Below are positions 36,701 through 48,661 of a DNA stretch of 64,000 nucleotides, one piece after another. The stretch covers positions 8,046-72,045 of the forward strand of contig MU394156.1 of NCBI GenBank assembly GCA_022578605.1, read 5' to 3'. The notes under the pieces were generated by a model. That model ran no database searches, had not been told where the DNA came from, and saw only the letters and a program-made list of their open reading frames with translations. The first letter of the stretch is position 1; each line of letters begins with the position of its first letter. The translations under genes and the position numbers were made by a program. The DNA comes from Camillea tinctor (lineage: Eukaryota; Ascomycota; Sordariomycetes; Xylariales; Xylariaceae).

Positions 36701-39700
36701 GTAAAGCATGAGCAAAAGATATGGTGTAACTTGATGGGGTAGACAGTCTGCCGAATATAGCCTAGCCTCCACTAAAAGAAGTATGAATGTACTCTCGTGT
36801 TGTTTTCTACTACCGGCTTTAAGACATAAAACACACATGCCGTCATTTGCTATCTTCTTCTCCTTTAACCTTTTTCTTCCTTGTTTAGCGGTTTACAACT
36901 ACATATAATAAGTACACTACACAATGATATTCCCCAGAAGTATAACGTAGTAGTTGTGGATATACGAATATTAGTAGGTAGCATCTCTACATGCTATGTA
37001 CGTCCCAGGTAGTATATAGTAATAGTACCCTATCCAGTCAAGTCGTTCGGAATGTTTGTCACTTAGCGCAATCTCCTCCACTCCCTGTTATTTTATTGAT
37101 TCCTTCCGTCTGAAGACGCAATGATAACTCCATTCAGCCACCCACCAATACCACCTCACGATATGTTATGTACTAAATACCTACCCACATCTATATCAAC
37201 ATCGAGATACCCCCTTCCATCATCACGGATTCAGGTTTTTGGCTAGCCTCTTTGCCTGTTCGCAAACATCGGGCAGAGTGCAGTGTAGACAGAAAAAAAG
37301 GCATCAACTTATAGAGAAAAAATAATATGGCACCGGTCTATACCTTAGGTACCTACTTTGGTAGCTTAGGTCAATTTAATAAGCAAGGTTTGAATTTAAA
37401 CGCTTTATAGGTAATGTGTATAGAGACCTCATGTTATTAGTATCAATAGATTGAAAAGGGCGTGGTCCTTTCAATGTTTCAAGTGCAAACAAATGGCTGT
37501 CTTTGTAAATCTGATCTCTCTTATCAAACATTTCCCCCCTCGATTACAACCACAGAGTTACCTGACAGATAATAGGAAGTCTATCATGAGACTTCAGAGG
37601 TGCTGCGTAGGAAGGAGAAAAAATGAATTGCCCCCACAGAGGCATGTTCGATGCAAGTGCGCAGATGGGCAGCAGATGGGTAGATGGGGCGGCAGCGGAG
37701 GGAGATCAAATATGTTTCGTTGTATTCGGTCAACGATCAACATGATTCTCCTACTTCGGACATGTTTGAGAAAATCAACAGGGATAAGGAAGAGGAGAAA
37801 ATTACGCACCAAAGTGGGGTTTTTAAAAAAGATAGTGTAGTGTAGATGTGCATGCTGCGGGATGCAGGTAACAGGGTCAGGGCCTAGACAAGGTGCGACG
37901 AGAAAAAAAAAAAAGGTAGAAGAGAAAGGAGGTCCGGGATGGGGGGGGTGGAGGGAAACGATGGAGATAAAAAAGAAGATAAATCGGGCAAATAAAATGA
38001 TACCTACGTCTAAGTCGTATGGGGTAAGTGGCGTCCCCTCAATCTTACATATACTAAAAATCACCCGATAGAAGAGGATACCTGTGGCACCCCTAGGTCC
38101 AAGCTTAGACCTAGGTACATAGTAGGTAGTGGAGGTGTAGGCAGTATGTAGGTAGTACTTACATAAGGTTAGGTTAGGTACGGGCTCCTGTATGTACCTA
38201 ACATATGTGGACACTAAAATAGCTTGCATACCGGATTACAGGTACCAAACCGAACCAGATAGCCAGGAACCACCACACCAAACAGGCAAGCACATGGTAA
38301 TACACTTCAATAAGGTTCGGCTATTTTATCTATACTAAACTCTCCTCCAAAACCATATCCGTAGGTATCCATCTTCATCTCCATCTTTGGCTCCATCCAT
38401 CTTTCATAATCATTTACATACATACAAGGTATATGCACCCACCATTGTCACGCCGATGGACCCTGGGATTTGGTCTTGGGTCTTAGTCCTGGTCTGAGTT
38501 CCAAGTCAGATACGAAGTTTTCAATTCAAAGTTAAAAAAAAAAAAAATAAAAAAAAAAACCGCCCACGCCATTGTCCTCCAAGACCAGACCAGACCAGAC
38601 GCGACTATGTCTTGCATATTCTGCCAAGAGACACGCCGGTGTTGCATTTTGTAATTTGACATTTTCAGAAATCTTGTTTCAAGATCAACACCTTTTTTCA
38701 ATGCTCCTACAACTAGGCATATTAGGTACTTCACGTTTAGTACGCGTACGCGATGACTCCTTTGTGTGTTTATTCGGCGTAGATTGTAGGTTTGAGTGCC
38801 TTGATCGATTACCATATCTATCATAGTGTACACATAACGCCGAGTCGACCCGGCAAACCTCAGATCAACTCATCACCACTCAACCGCCATTTGTCACCAC
38901 GTAAGTATGCAAACTAGTGTTGTGGTGTATCAACGTGCACCCAAAACTCTAGCTTTTTGCCGGCCATGCGATACCATGATCTCATGTCTTCGTTATACCT
39001 CCTAGCTCTTCCCAAGCCCCAACACCGATGGTCCACGCTTGTTGCTCCGTGCAGCTAATGTCCCGGCAGCTCACTACTTGCCGATCTGACTCTCAGCCCT
39101 TTTATGGACATAGGTATGTGCGTGCCTAGTTAGATGGATGTACTGCTACCGCCACCTACTATTACTACTATATACAGGATGCATCGGAAAGTTGAAACAA
39201 GTCCAGACAAGATCGTGACATGGATCATATGCGGGGTGGTAGCGAAGGGAGAAGGGTGTGAAAGTGGGTAAGTAGGTAGGTAGAGACAGGCAGCACGTGG
39301 GTGTATGGATACAGCGAGGTATAAACTAACCGACAACCTACAATCTACAATGCAAAACCGCCTTGTCCAAGAGAATTCCTACGCTCATGTTGTCATCACA
39401 CCGCTCTTGCGAACACAACTTATAAGCAACCAGTCCATCCATGTTGTTATCCACGTTGTTACCAGCCTGCTAGCATTCTTCACTTCTTACCACTTCCACG
39501 TGATTTTGTTTACCGTGCTTGCTTGCATGCATTCTTCTACATACGTATTATCAGACGCTCAGCCCCCTCCCCCCCAACGTTGACCAGGACCCCGGACCAT
39601 CTCAGCCTACTGGATACACCTGAAACATTCTTGTGAATTACTCCCCCTAGGTAGAAGAGGAGGGACGAAGGTAGGGGGGGGGGGGGGGGGGTTTACAGAC

Positions 39701-41664
39701 CAAGTCACTGTAAGTCTGTAGTCATCCTTTTCGTTGCCCGGATCTGCAAAGGAAATGAGCTTGGTGCCGTATCGAATTGCTCTCTCCGTGGCGCTGGTTC
39801 TGAAGACATCCTAGGTAAATCGGCTTCCGCTTTGCTCCCAATACGGCAAGCCCGGGAAGACTATCTCCAGTTGCTTCTTCCTTTTCACGTCACTGCTTCA
39901 CGCTATCCTATCTCGCTCGGACATACCTATCTAACCTTCTAGATCTACCACCGATTCAGCTGCATATAGAGTAGGCCAGCCCGCGCTTTTTCCAAACTAG
40001 GTAACATCTTTGGCTGCTTATATTTTCTTTGGGCCTACTTCGATTCACGGCATGATAGAGAATCCGTCGATCATTATGCCCTTGCCGCCGGAGTTTATCG
40101 AGATCGAAACTATAATTACGGCTCCCAGATTTACCGGAGCTTGGAGCCCAGCGCACCATGCAACTCTGGCCAACTCAGCCTTGCATTTAACAGGCTGTCC
40201 CCTAGTCCCTTTGATGGTTGAGACGGCTTAGCTAGGTTTAGACGCTGTGCCACTATAGTCATGGGAGAGTACTTCGCTAACGATTACCTTCGGGGTACGA
40301 GAATATCGTACAAAGCGTCATGAACCTTTCTATTTGGAATTTGGAATGCAAGACCGTCAGTCCGTGTTTGTCGTAGGTGAAAAGGCTGCCTATAACCAAC
40401 TGCTAATCCAACTTGAACAAATTGAGGACAATATCCTAATTGCCTAGCCCCAGAGGATAGTATGACAAGACGTGGCAAACATTCTAATGTGTCCCGGTCA
40501 CTCTGTTCGCCTCTGTTGGACTCGATGGTCATTAGCGAGCGGACTGTTAGCGAGTGTCTTTACTGTTTAGTTCAGCCGTCAACAAGGGGGGCTGTGCTGT
40601 ATTCTTTGGCTTATGGAAACGCTCTTCAGACGTCATTCGTGAAACAACATTGGATTTGACTCCCGAAACAAGCATTGGCTCGTGCCAGTCAGTCAAGGCA
40701 AAAATTGAGGCTCGTGCCGAAAGCAGTAGTCTTGGCTCGCCTGCAGCATCTGACATTGGCGTGTACCAAGGATTAATTGGTATGAGGAACGGAAATGCCC
40801 GACTTGTGCAGGGCTACGGATCGTGGGATAAAAAGGGGACGTTGCCAGTTGGTTCCCTGGCTACTGCTTGCCTTGTGTTACGGAACGTGCAGCTCCTTGC
40901 ATTTTCTTGCAGCCATTCTAACGTGGAAGTGTGCATGGCAACGATAAGTTGTGGAAAGCTACGATATGCGTGGCTGACACGGGTTTTCAGCCTGGCATGA
41001 GGTTGGCCTGGCAGGAGAATATCAAGCCAGAAATAACCGTCTATCTGGTTTATCGTCCTGTTTCTCGTCATCCCTTTATACAATATTCAACCCTAGGTGC
41101 AGACGTGGCAGAGGAATGTTATTGGGTTGGCTTTGAATAATTATTCGTTTCTGAATACTAGGTACGTTTTAAAAGGAGCGTTCGTTATTAATATTTATTT
41201 TAGTTCAAAGTAGAATCTAACATCATTATCATTCATTGCATTGCGGTCATTTCGTTGTAAACATGGAGCTTTAAGGCGAAATCAAAAGCCTGACCACGCT
41301 AAGAGTCGGTTTATGGTTCTCGTATAAAACATATATTTAGATATTCCTACCTACCTAAGTATCGATAATCTCAACAGATGTCTGAGACCAGCTCCGACAC
41401 TGTGATCTATCTATATTGTGGACGTCGCACAGTAATATTTTACGGTGAGAGTGGGTGGATTAGCCAAAAAAAGATTGAAAGCTTTAGGGAGTGGAGGAAA
41501 AGGGGGGTGGGGGCAGGAGGGGGAAAGATAGGTATGCTTACAATCTAAATCCATCATCCATCTCCCTTCTCCCTTTCCTATTCTCCGTGGTCATGTTGGC
41601 GCCAATTTTCGGTATAGGATATGTACAACCACTCATCGTCAGGTAAAATCGACGCTGTAGGTAT
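33717..41664. other. 8-kb gene-poor region upstream of RasGAP
   Basis: No gene is supported. Several frames reach 70-211 codons (the longest at 37594-38229, minus), but all are low complexity, without family features or splice context. The stretch holds A/G-rich blocks, poly-G (39674-39691), tandem AGGTA/TACCT runs and TACCTAGGTA palindromes at about 34878, 35328, 35958, 36103 and 38110. The left end is the RasGAP promoter. Long non-coding transcripts are possible. Confidence 0.5.
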
Positions 41665-43395
41665 TCATTTCATGCCATGGAATCGTCTAGCGTTCCGCAG
41701 CACAAGATTCTCCGCAAGGTTTTTCTGACGTTCAAAGGCCTCGTCTACTTCTATGAGGCAATCATCAAAATAATGCTTGAGTGTGGGTTTGGTCGGATCT
41801 CGAAGCACAATATGCTTCCGCCCACCCTCACCCACTTGCTCGTTGTCGTTGTTTCCACCGGCTTCAGCTTGCACTTCGGCACTCTGCTCAGACACCCAGG
41901 CTTCCCAGAGTGCAATAAAATCGTCTTGTACCCGGCTCATCACTCGGACTCGCCGCCGGGCCTCTAACCGGTTCCAGCGCACTCGCGATGCCTCCAATTC
42001 GTCGTTACCCTCTTCTGCTTTCGGGGGGAACTGGTGCTGCCAACGTGTCCGCAGCTCCATGCTTCGCCACGAGTGCCGTGCCAAATTCCATGCTGGGCTC
42101 TGCTCGTGAGGTCCCAGCTCCCCCGCCAGCATACGCTCCACCTCCTCAATCTCTTGCGCCCCTGTCGGGATGTCCGGCGAGGGAGGATCACGAGTCCATT
42201 GGCCCTGGCCCCGCAACCGTAATGCGCGCTTGGTCTTTGACCGGAGGGAAGGGCCGGTCGGTGTAGGGTTCCGCATGTTTGAATGCGAAACAGAAGCACC
42301 AGCATTAGAGGGAATGGTTGTAGAACGAGCCGGGCACTTGGACTTGTTAAGCAGCTTCGTCGTGCTCCCGAGAAACTTCGGGCTCTTAGGTGTAATCACC
42401 TCCTGGCCTTTCTTTAAAGTGGTGGTCAGCCCTCTACGAGCCGATGCAGTTAACGATCTCATCTTGAGGCTGGCAGCTGGAGACACGGGGAATGAACCGG
42501 CAGCCGATTGGGGGGCATCTTTTGACACCTTCTCAAGAAGATCGTCAAAAGTAGTAGATGGTCCTCCGTGCTTCGTACCAGACTTCTTGAAGGAAGTTTG
42601 TGCTGCGTTTATTGGGGGTGGTCGAATGACTGCGAACTTACTGACAGGGCGGGTATTAGAACTTCCCGTGGCTGCTCGATTAGAGTAACCCCAAATGGGA
42701 GATGTTGGACTTCCGGATTCTTGCCTACAAGACGATTGCGAAGCGTTGCTTTGTTTATTGGGGACTAATGACTTGAGATCGCCTATAGCCCGCCTTGGCT
42801 CCCGCTTCTGGGGAATGAAGGCACTCTCATCAGCCCAGGGTGCGCGGGCCTTGCCCATAGGACCATCATCTGATGGTCCCACAGCACGTATAAACTCAGC
42901 AGACGCGGGGGAAAATCCCGGCCTCCGGATAGCACCCCGGCGTTGAGGAACTGAAGATGAGGAGGGAGAATCAGATGAGAATGTAGGGTGATGCAGCGGG
43001 CTTCCAGAGTTCGGACGGCGGTTGCCCATGATGAAGTTACTAATGCTCCTTGGTGAGGACCGTCCTTCGCGTTTAAGGCTTCGTGGAAAAGGAAGACCCT
43101 GCCCGATTGACGCAATCACTTCGTGGCGTTTGGAACTAGCAGAGGAGCGAATATATTTTGATGGGGACTTTTCCAGCGCGGGTTTTAGTTTCTCATCAAC
43201 GAGTTCACAATCTTCACGATCATCGCCATCTACTCCATCATCCGTTTCTGCGTCTTTCATGGCAACCCCTTTGTCCTTCAGCTGCCTTCTTGCCTGAATT
43301 CGAAGAGGCTGTGGTGTAGGTGATGGGTAAGGGACACCAAGATCTTGAGACTCAGTCTGCTCTGCTTCTCCTGGGGGGTCTGGAATATGACCCAT
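41665..43395 (-). CDS. Uncharacterised disordered protein, 576 aa
   Basis: I do not recognise this gene. It is a single uninterrupted 576-codon frame with normal coding composition. The first 430 residues are rich in Ser, Pro, Arg and Gly and look disordered, with many SP and RSSPR-like stretches that suit proline-directed kinases. The last 140 residues are charged and probably helical (RWNRLEARRRVRVMSRVQD, then VDEAFERQKNLAENLVLRN). There is no signal peptide and no membrane segment. It is likely an orphan restricted to filamentous fungi, perhaps a nuclear or cytoskeletal scaffold. The length makes chance improbable. Overlapping plus-strand frames are shadows. Confidence 0.75.
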   Translation of the reverse strand: MGHIPDPPGEAEQTESQDLGVPYPSPTPQPLRIQARRQLKDKGVAMKDAETDDGVDGDDREDCELVDEKLKPALEKSPSKYIRSSASSKRHEVIASIGQGLPFPRSLKREGRSSPRSISNFIMGNRRPNSGSPLHHPTFSSDSPSSSSVPQRRGAIRRPGFSPASAEFIRAVGPSDDGPMGKARAPWADESAFIPQKREPRRAIGDLKSLVPNKQSNASQSSCRQESGSPTSPIWGYSNRAATGSSNTRPVSKFAVIRPPPINAAQTSFKKSGTKHGGPSTTFDDLLEKVSKDAPQSAAGSFPVSPAASLKMRSLTASARRGLTTTLKKGQEVITPKSPKFLGSTTKLLNKSKCPARSTTIPSNAGASVSHSNMRNPTPTGPSLRSKTKRALRLRGQGQWTRDPPSPDIPTGAQEIEEVERMLAGELGPHEQSPAWNLARHSWRSMELRTRWQHQFPPKAEEGNDELEASRVRWNRLEARRRVRVMSRVQDDFIALWEAWVSEQSAEVQAEAGGNNDNEQVGEGGRKHIVLRDPTKPTLKHYFDDCLIEVDEAFERQKNLAENLVLRNARRFHGMK

Positions 43396-45061
43396 GTTGT
43401 CGAAGAATCGTCGTGTATGAAGAGAAGGCTACTTATCTCCTATGTTCTACGATCAACGTTTTTTTTCTCGTAGTTTATCAAAGTTTTGGTACCAGCCAGT
43501 ATGCATAAAATTGCTTTGATGTTTGCCCTTGATATTGATTTTGAACGAGAGAAAGGGTATAAATGATTCGGGGGTTGGGGGGGATCTAGGTTATGAAACT
43601 CACTTATTTGCCAAGGCCAGCTTGGTCGGATTCGTATAGTTGTCTGCCTATGACTCTGCTATATTCTCCTTTTGGCTTGAGCTCTTCAGGTAGGCAGTAT
43701 TTGAGCTATGGTGTTGTGTATATGGATGGTAGAATCACTTGTATGCGTTATGCAGAGCTTCCGAAATATTGCCGACAGTCGGCCGTCCTCGGCATCGTAA
43801 TTATAGAGAGAGATGCCTACGCCATCGAGATAAGCTTAACAATTGATTGTTTGGTGTCTTCAAACATTGTCTTTCTCTTAGGAGAACAGGGATCCTATTC
43901 TTGAACCATTTGCATAGAGGCTTGGCAAATTTGCGACCAGAAAGGTTCTTTGGAACTACAAAGTGATACCTATGCTAGAGTATGTTTTCTTTGTGCTATC
44001 AATAATAGAGCTGCTTGAAGTCTTTATTCAAGTTCAAAACTCTTTGTAGGACATATAGGTAGGTGTAGGTGTCTCTATCAACTCCCCTCTAATTATGGTG
44101 GCTATGAAGGAATGTATTACGGTGCTTCTCCGATACATGTAATGCAAGGTTTATCCAATGAGAATGGACTCTCCCTATACCTTGCACAAAGCTACTGATT
44201 TAGACTAGTTACTAATATGCCTTCACTGTGTTGTAGATGACCAACCCATATTATTATCACGTATGACTTTGCTGTAGTTAGTTAAAAAGGCTGAACCGGA
44301 ATTCATAGTCCAAGATGCACTTCATTCGATTATCAACTGTCGATATGGGGAATATTAATCATGGTATATTTTTGAGGGTTCAAGGGGCAGGGCTCGGTTA
44401 CATGGAGAATTTGATGATCAAATACGGTACCATAGACTTCGGATGTCATGTTCTGGTATATATAAACGTATTCTACAACTTGAAAGGCCGCTGATTCCTG
44501 GTAGAAAAGTCTAGCGAGGCAGATCACAAAGGTTCACTAGAAAGCAGGTATTATTGAATAAAGGCTCTTGTTTGTCCAACTGGGCTACGGTGGAAAGGGG
44601 CAATGACTTTACGGATTAAAAAGTTTGGCTTTTGCTTGAATGAATTATGTGACACTGTCTAAAGGGAAACAAAGTAAAAGGTTTTTCTCGCAGATGTCAT
44701 AGTCTAGGTAATCAAACATCTTTAAGACACATGAGCTTTAAAGTCCGTTGATAACCATTTCTTATTTCGTGCGCTAATTTATTTAGGACAATGCCTTGAT
44801 GGGACACGAGATTCAGATCTCTTTGCACATAAGTCACCCATATTTTAGGGGGTACTATATTCTAGAAGAATTTTGAGGGAGCTGAGGCCTACAAGCTTAG
44901 GACTGTAGAAATCCTTTGTATTTGCTGTCTTACATAATGACTTTGAGAGATGGAGACTGGTATCTTGTAGGACACACTTTTGGCACTTCCATTTTTGATG
45001 CTCGGGCTAAGCTGAGAGCAATCATAAATCCGGGTTTATTCATTGCCCAAACCCCCAAGAG
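43396..45061. other. AT-rich gene-free stretch
   Basis: No gene is seen. The left end is the promoter of the 576-aa gene. From here rightward the spacers become AT-rich and lose the CCTAGGTA motif. Confidence 0.45.
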
Positions 45062-45205
45062 TGTAAGAGTGTATATTCTATAATGTCAATGGGCTGGAGA
45101 GGAGGAAGGATGGATTCCTCTCCAGGCAAGCTGCCAGATGCTAGTTACATAATAACACTATGTGCTGGGTCTATGTGCACGGACTGGGTGGTTGCCCCCG
45201 CGACA
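45062..45205 (-). mobile_element. Solo LTR, family 1, second copy (inverse)
   Basis: Read on the minus strand it matches 261-400 over most of its length, including GCTTGCCTGGAGAGGAATC, TCCTCTCCAGC and AATATACA, with many transitions. The ends (TGTCGCGG and CTTACA on the minus strand) are set by that alignment. The flanks AAGAG and GGAAG are not a clear duplication, so the borders are approximate. Confidence 0.6.
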
Positions 45206-45245
45206 GGAAGCCCGTTTTCTCGACATTGCTCTTTTGAGAAGCGTA

Positions 45246-45455
45246 TGCGATCCTCGGACCTTCAATATAACACATCGTGATGACAGGCAAAAATCAAATA
45301 TGGGAGAAAAAGTAAATCAGATGGTGCGCTATACTAAGCCCTTAGAAATAGGAAAAATAAGGTCCTTATATAAGACCATCGCTGTACAGTTTCCGAAAGC
45401 GTGCATTGATCACCATAGATCTTATTTTATATGTGTGTCAGCTCGCTATACAACA
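45246..45455 (-). mobile_element. Solo LTR, family 3, copy D (diverged)
   Basis: It aligns to 49311-49539 along its length. On the plus strand the shared parts are GGGAGAAAAAGTA/GGGAAAAAGTA, GATGGTG, AGAAAT-GG-AAAAA, TCCTTATATA and CAGCTC near the end. No target duplication is found, and the borders are approximate to about 10 bp. Only 40 bp separates it from the family 1 copy. Confidence 0.6.
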
Positions 45456-45842
45456 AAGCTGATATCGCTTCTGCATGGAATTGGATAAGCTGACAATAAC
45501 GGACAATAATGTGAAAGTAAGTCTCCTTTGACGCCAGTTAAAGTTACCGAGCACTTGACAATTGCGGAGAAATATCCGAAAGATGGAGACATAACATCCC
45601 GGCAATATTAAGGAGACTTTAGAAGGAAACTTAATATACTCCCCATTTAGAATAATTAGAGCATTTGGAGGTTTCTTTGATTTCTTGTGCTACGAATTTT
45701 AATCCTAAGGAAGTCTATAAATGATATTTGCATCCCGTGGAATTGCTAGAAAAATCACCAATTCAATAACCACCGAGAATCAGATTAGTTATCAACTTCT
45801 CATCGGCGACTCATAAGTACAATTATCATTAGATAAGTCACT

Positions 45843-46652
45843 ATGAGTACCCAAAATTACCACTATACACTTTGGCTATGGCTTGAGGGTATGTTCCCTC
45901 GCCGCTTGAATTACTTTCTCCTGATGAAGGGTCTTGTCTCCACGCCAATGGATCTTCTTCAAGGAACGACGAACGTACCAAACCTCCGAATAGTCAAGAT
46001 GAGACCCGATATGGAAACTGGCTCATGGAAGTTCGATTCTGAAGCTGATGCCCTTCCAAGAGGCACTAGCACACCTTGTCTACGTGTTACGGATACCCAG
46101 ACGGGCCGTGAGCGCTGGGTCTATGAAAGTGTTTCTATTCTCTCTTACTTCGAGAGTATATTTCGTGGTCATGGGTTGACATTGCTTTCCCTAGATCCTC
46201 TTGACGTTGCAGCCACGAATGATATAATTGGTGTTATCAACCTAGCAATGGCCGAGGGTGGTACTTACATGAGACATGCATGCCCTGCAATGGCAGCTTG
46301 GTCAGGCCTGAAGAACGAAGACCGTAGTCATGCCGCAGCATTAAATTCTTATGGGATCATGGTTAAGGACCTTAGAAAAGTACAGATTTGGGCAGAAGAT
46401 ACCCTCGCTGAGACTGGTTGGCTTACTCCAGGAGTTCAAGGTCCTGGACTGGCTGATATTACACTAGCAGCCGGTAGAAGATATCTAGAACTTGGTTATG
46501 GGTGGGATATATTTGAGAGGGAAGAGTTGAAGGTGCTCGCGGCGTGGTATAAACGGTTCAAGAATACACTGCCATGGTGGGATGCCTTAGAGGAGAGAGA
46601 GGATGTGCATCCGAAGGAGATGATGCTTGGCAAGGAATACCGTGAAGTGTAA
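45843..46652 (+). CDS. Glutathione S-transferase-like protein
   Basis: A single exon of 269 aa with a two-domain GST layout. The N-terminal thioredoxin-type half contains PRRLNYFLLMKGL, where GSTs carry the start of helix 1. STPCLRV has the cis-Pro loop, and YESVSILSYFE is the glutathione gamma-glutamyl site (Glu-Ser). The all-helical C-terminal half contains GPGLADITLAAGRRYLELGY, which fits the N-capping/hydrophobic-staple region (xxAD). It is likely a cytosolic conjugation or peroxidase enzyme. A catalytic Cys, Ser or Tyr at the start of helix 1 is not evident, so activity is uncertain. It is flanked by LTR relics on both sides, but the frame is intact. Confidence 0.85.
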   Translation: MSTQNYHYTLWLWLEGMFPRRLNYFLLMKGLVSTPMDLLQGTTNVPNLRIVKMRPDMETGSWKFDSEADALPRGTSTPCLRVTDTQTGRERWVYESVSILSYFESIFRGHGLTLLSLDPLDVAATNDIIGVINLAMAEGGTYMRHACPAMAAWSGLKNEDRSHAAALNSYGIMVKDLRKVQIWAEDTLAETGWLTPGVQGPGLADITLAAGRRYLELGYGWDIFEREELKVLAAWYKRFKNTLPWWDALEEREDVHPKEMMLGKEYREV

Positions 46653-47331
46653 ATTAAACTTCCGCTGAGTTAATTATGGTGCCAAACTATGATGATGAGG
46701 TGCATATCTGTCATAACTCTTCATTTTCGGCATTCTGTTTGCTTCTCAAGTGCCTCTATAGGAAGCACAGTACCAAAGTATTGATTACTCTGAATGGCCA
46801 GAAAGTATTAATTCCCAAAATAAAAGAATCTGACCGCCTGCCGATATATAAGAATCTGGTAGAACTACCATGTATAGGCGAGAGCATTCGCGCTTCACCT
46901 ACCTTTTTCAGGCTCTGTTGCCTCGACCTTCTTTTCTAATCATAACAGGCCCCACCATTTCATACAAGGTGTTCCTGTGTCCAGTTTATAACCGTTCTAC
47001 TCTGACTTGGAACTCGGAATAAGAGCCGCTTGACCCAAAGCTATGCGCGTGGTTAGTTTATGCCTTCAAAGAAGACATTCGGGTGTATATTATCAAACTT
47101 TATGGGGAATCCATTATTTATCATATCTTGTGGCGACTCTACACTTTTTGAAGTTATATATTCAGCATACCTGTCACCTTCCAGTCTAATAGCGTAGGCA
47201 TTCCCATAGATATCTTGAGACGACATGGCTCTCTAGAGGAGAAAGGAGGAGAAAGGAGGAGAAAGGAGGAGAAAGGAGGAGAAAGGAGGAGAAAAGATGT
47301 AAATACACGAGCCCTCATGAGATGCTATATA
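46653..47331. other. AT-rich spacer with a 10-bp tandem repeat
   Basis: No gene is supported. The region holds the GST 3' side and the GAAAGGAGGA tandem repeat at its right. Confidence 0.4.
47236..47294. repeat. 10-bp tandem repeat (GAAAGGAGGA)
   Basis: Five identical full copies (47241-47290) with partial copies on both sides. The units are exact, so the array is young or still active by slippage. Confidence 0.92.
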
Positions 47332-47398
47332 TGTGGGGGATAACCCCCTAGGACACATGCGAGGCACTGGGCACAATAGTCTGTATTGTGCTATATGC

Positions 47399-47446
<48 letters not shown>

Positions 47447-47506
47447 TAGTGAACCCAAAAAGGAGAACTAATACATTTAGGCCTGCTGAGCCATCTTGAC
47501 GTAATA
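47332..47506 (+). mobile_element. Solo LTR, family 2, copy B (175 bp)
   Basis: It starts TGTGGGGGATAACCCCC and ends TGACGTAATA, with the same internal order as copies A and C. The internal microsatellite here is a pure (GA)20 run (47401-47440). The flanks ATATA (47327-47331) and ATAAA (47507-47511) agree at 4 of 5 bases and may be an eroded target duplication. Confidence 0.78.
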
Positions 47507-48661
47507 ATAAATACCCATCTAGTACCTTGATCCCAGGTTCCATATGCCTATACCCCATGCGTCACATATCTATAAAGTTCCCCTTCGGCGTCCTAATAGG
47601 AATATTTTTGGTATGGTAGTTTACATTCAAGTAGCGACATTTATTCCACGGCCTCGACGAGGCATTCGGAAATAATCCATGAAATCATCAAGGCTACCCC
47701 AAATGGTTGTGAGAATGTGTCACAAGGGACCAAGGAAGTGCTCAGGTAATCAGTACATTGTTGTGAGAGGAACTGACTACAACTATGGATATCACTGTTA
47801 CTTATATATAAGCATCTCTCTTTGTTCCTTCCTAGCCCCTGACACGTTATTCCCATCAACTATGGGATCTTCAGAGTATACTCTACGAGAACTATCAAAT
47901 TTGTGGCCCAGGATAGGTGTCATACGTGAACACTGCCAAGACTTATTAGTAAAAATGATACCTTGTATTGGTTACGGTTGCATATAGAGAGTATGCGTAT
48001 AACTAACTTACATAATGGGATAGATGCCTTAGGCTAGAATGTATGTATATAAATAAGAGCATAATTCTTAATATAAGATCTAGGAAAACTTAGAACCTTA
48101 AGACTCCTTAAGACCATAAAGGAATTATTAGTTAAATATGACTCTTTGTTCCAAGCTATGACTCCTTGTCACAATAGGTCTGTCTGATGTGATGATCTCA
48201 TGATATTACAGCTTGCTCTGCTGACTGGAAGAAGGCTAACGGGTGTATTGTCTATATCATGTAAATATTTGAATTGAATATCGAATCCCTATATTCTTTT
48301 AAGTCCAGACAGCCTAGTACGTGACATTATCCTACAAGATTAAGGCTTTATATCATAACGGAGTAGAAGAAGGCGTGAGTGTACTGCTCCTAAATAGCTC
48401 CAAGTGAAAGTTGACTAGAACTTCTATAGAAGTATATGGAGTTCGAATTATATATTTAATGTGTGAAAAAAATTAGTGGTTCAAACATGATTATTTTGCA
48501 TCTTGTACCGTCTCTTTAGTTGTAGTTCGTCAATATCTTAGTATATTCTATGTAGATGATGAACTTACAATACGGAATCTGGAATCGATATAGCTTAGTT
48601 GCTACAATTTGATTAGAGCATTTTAGTATAAGAGAACGTGTCGAATAGTGGTGATCCTAGA
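47507..48661. other. AT-rich gene-free stretch
   Basis: No gene is supported. Its right end borders the 3' end of the membrane-protein gene. Confidence 0.4.

Noticed and set aside
37594..38229. 211-codon minus-strand frame in the large spacer
   Set aside because: Low complexity, rich in Phe/Leu/Pro/His runs produced by A/G-rich repeats. No motif, no splice context, and overlapping frames on the other strand are equally open.
40554..41000. 148-codon plus-strand frame
   Set aside because: No recognisable motif and overlapped by similar-length open frames on the other strand.
47236..47294. CRISPR-like array
   Set aside because: Direct 10-bp tandem copies without spacers; a simple tandem repeat in a eukaryotic genome.
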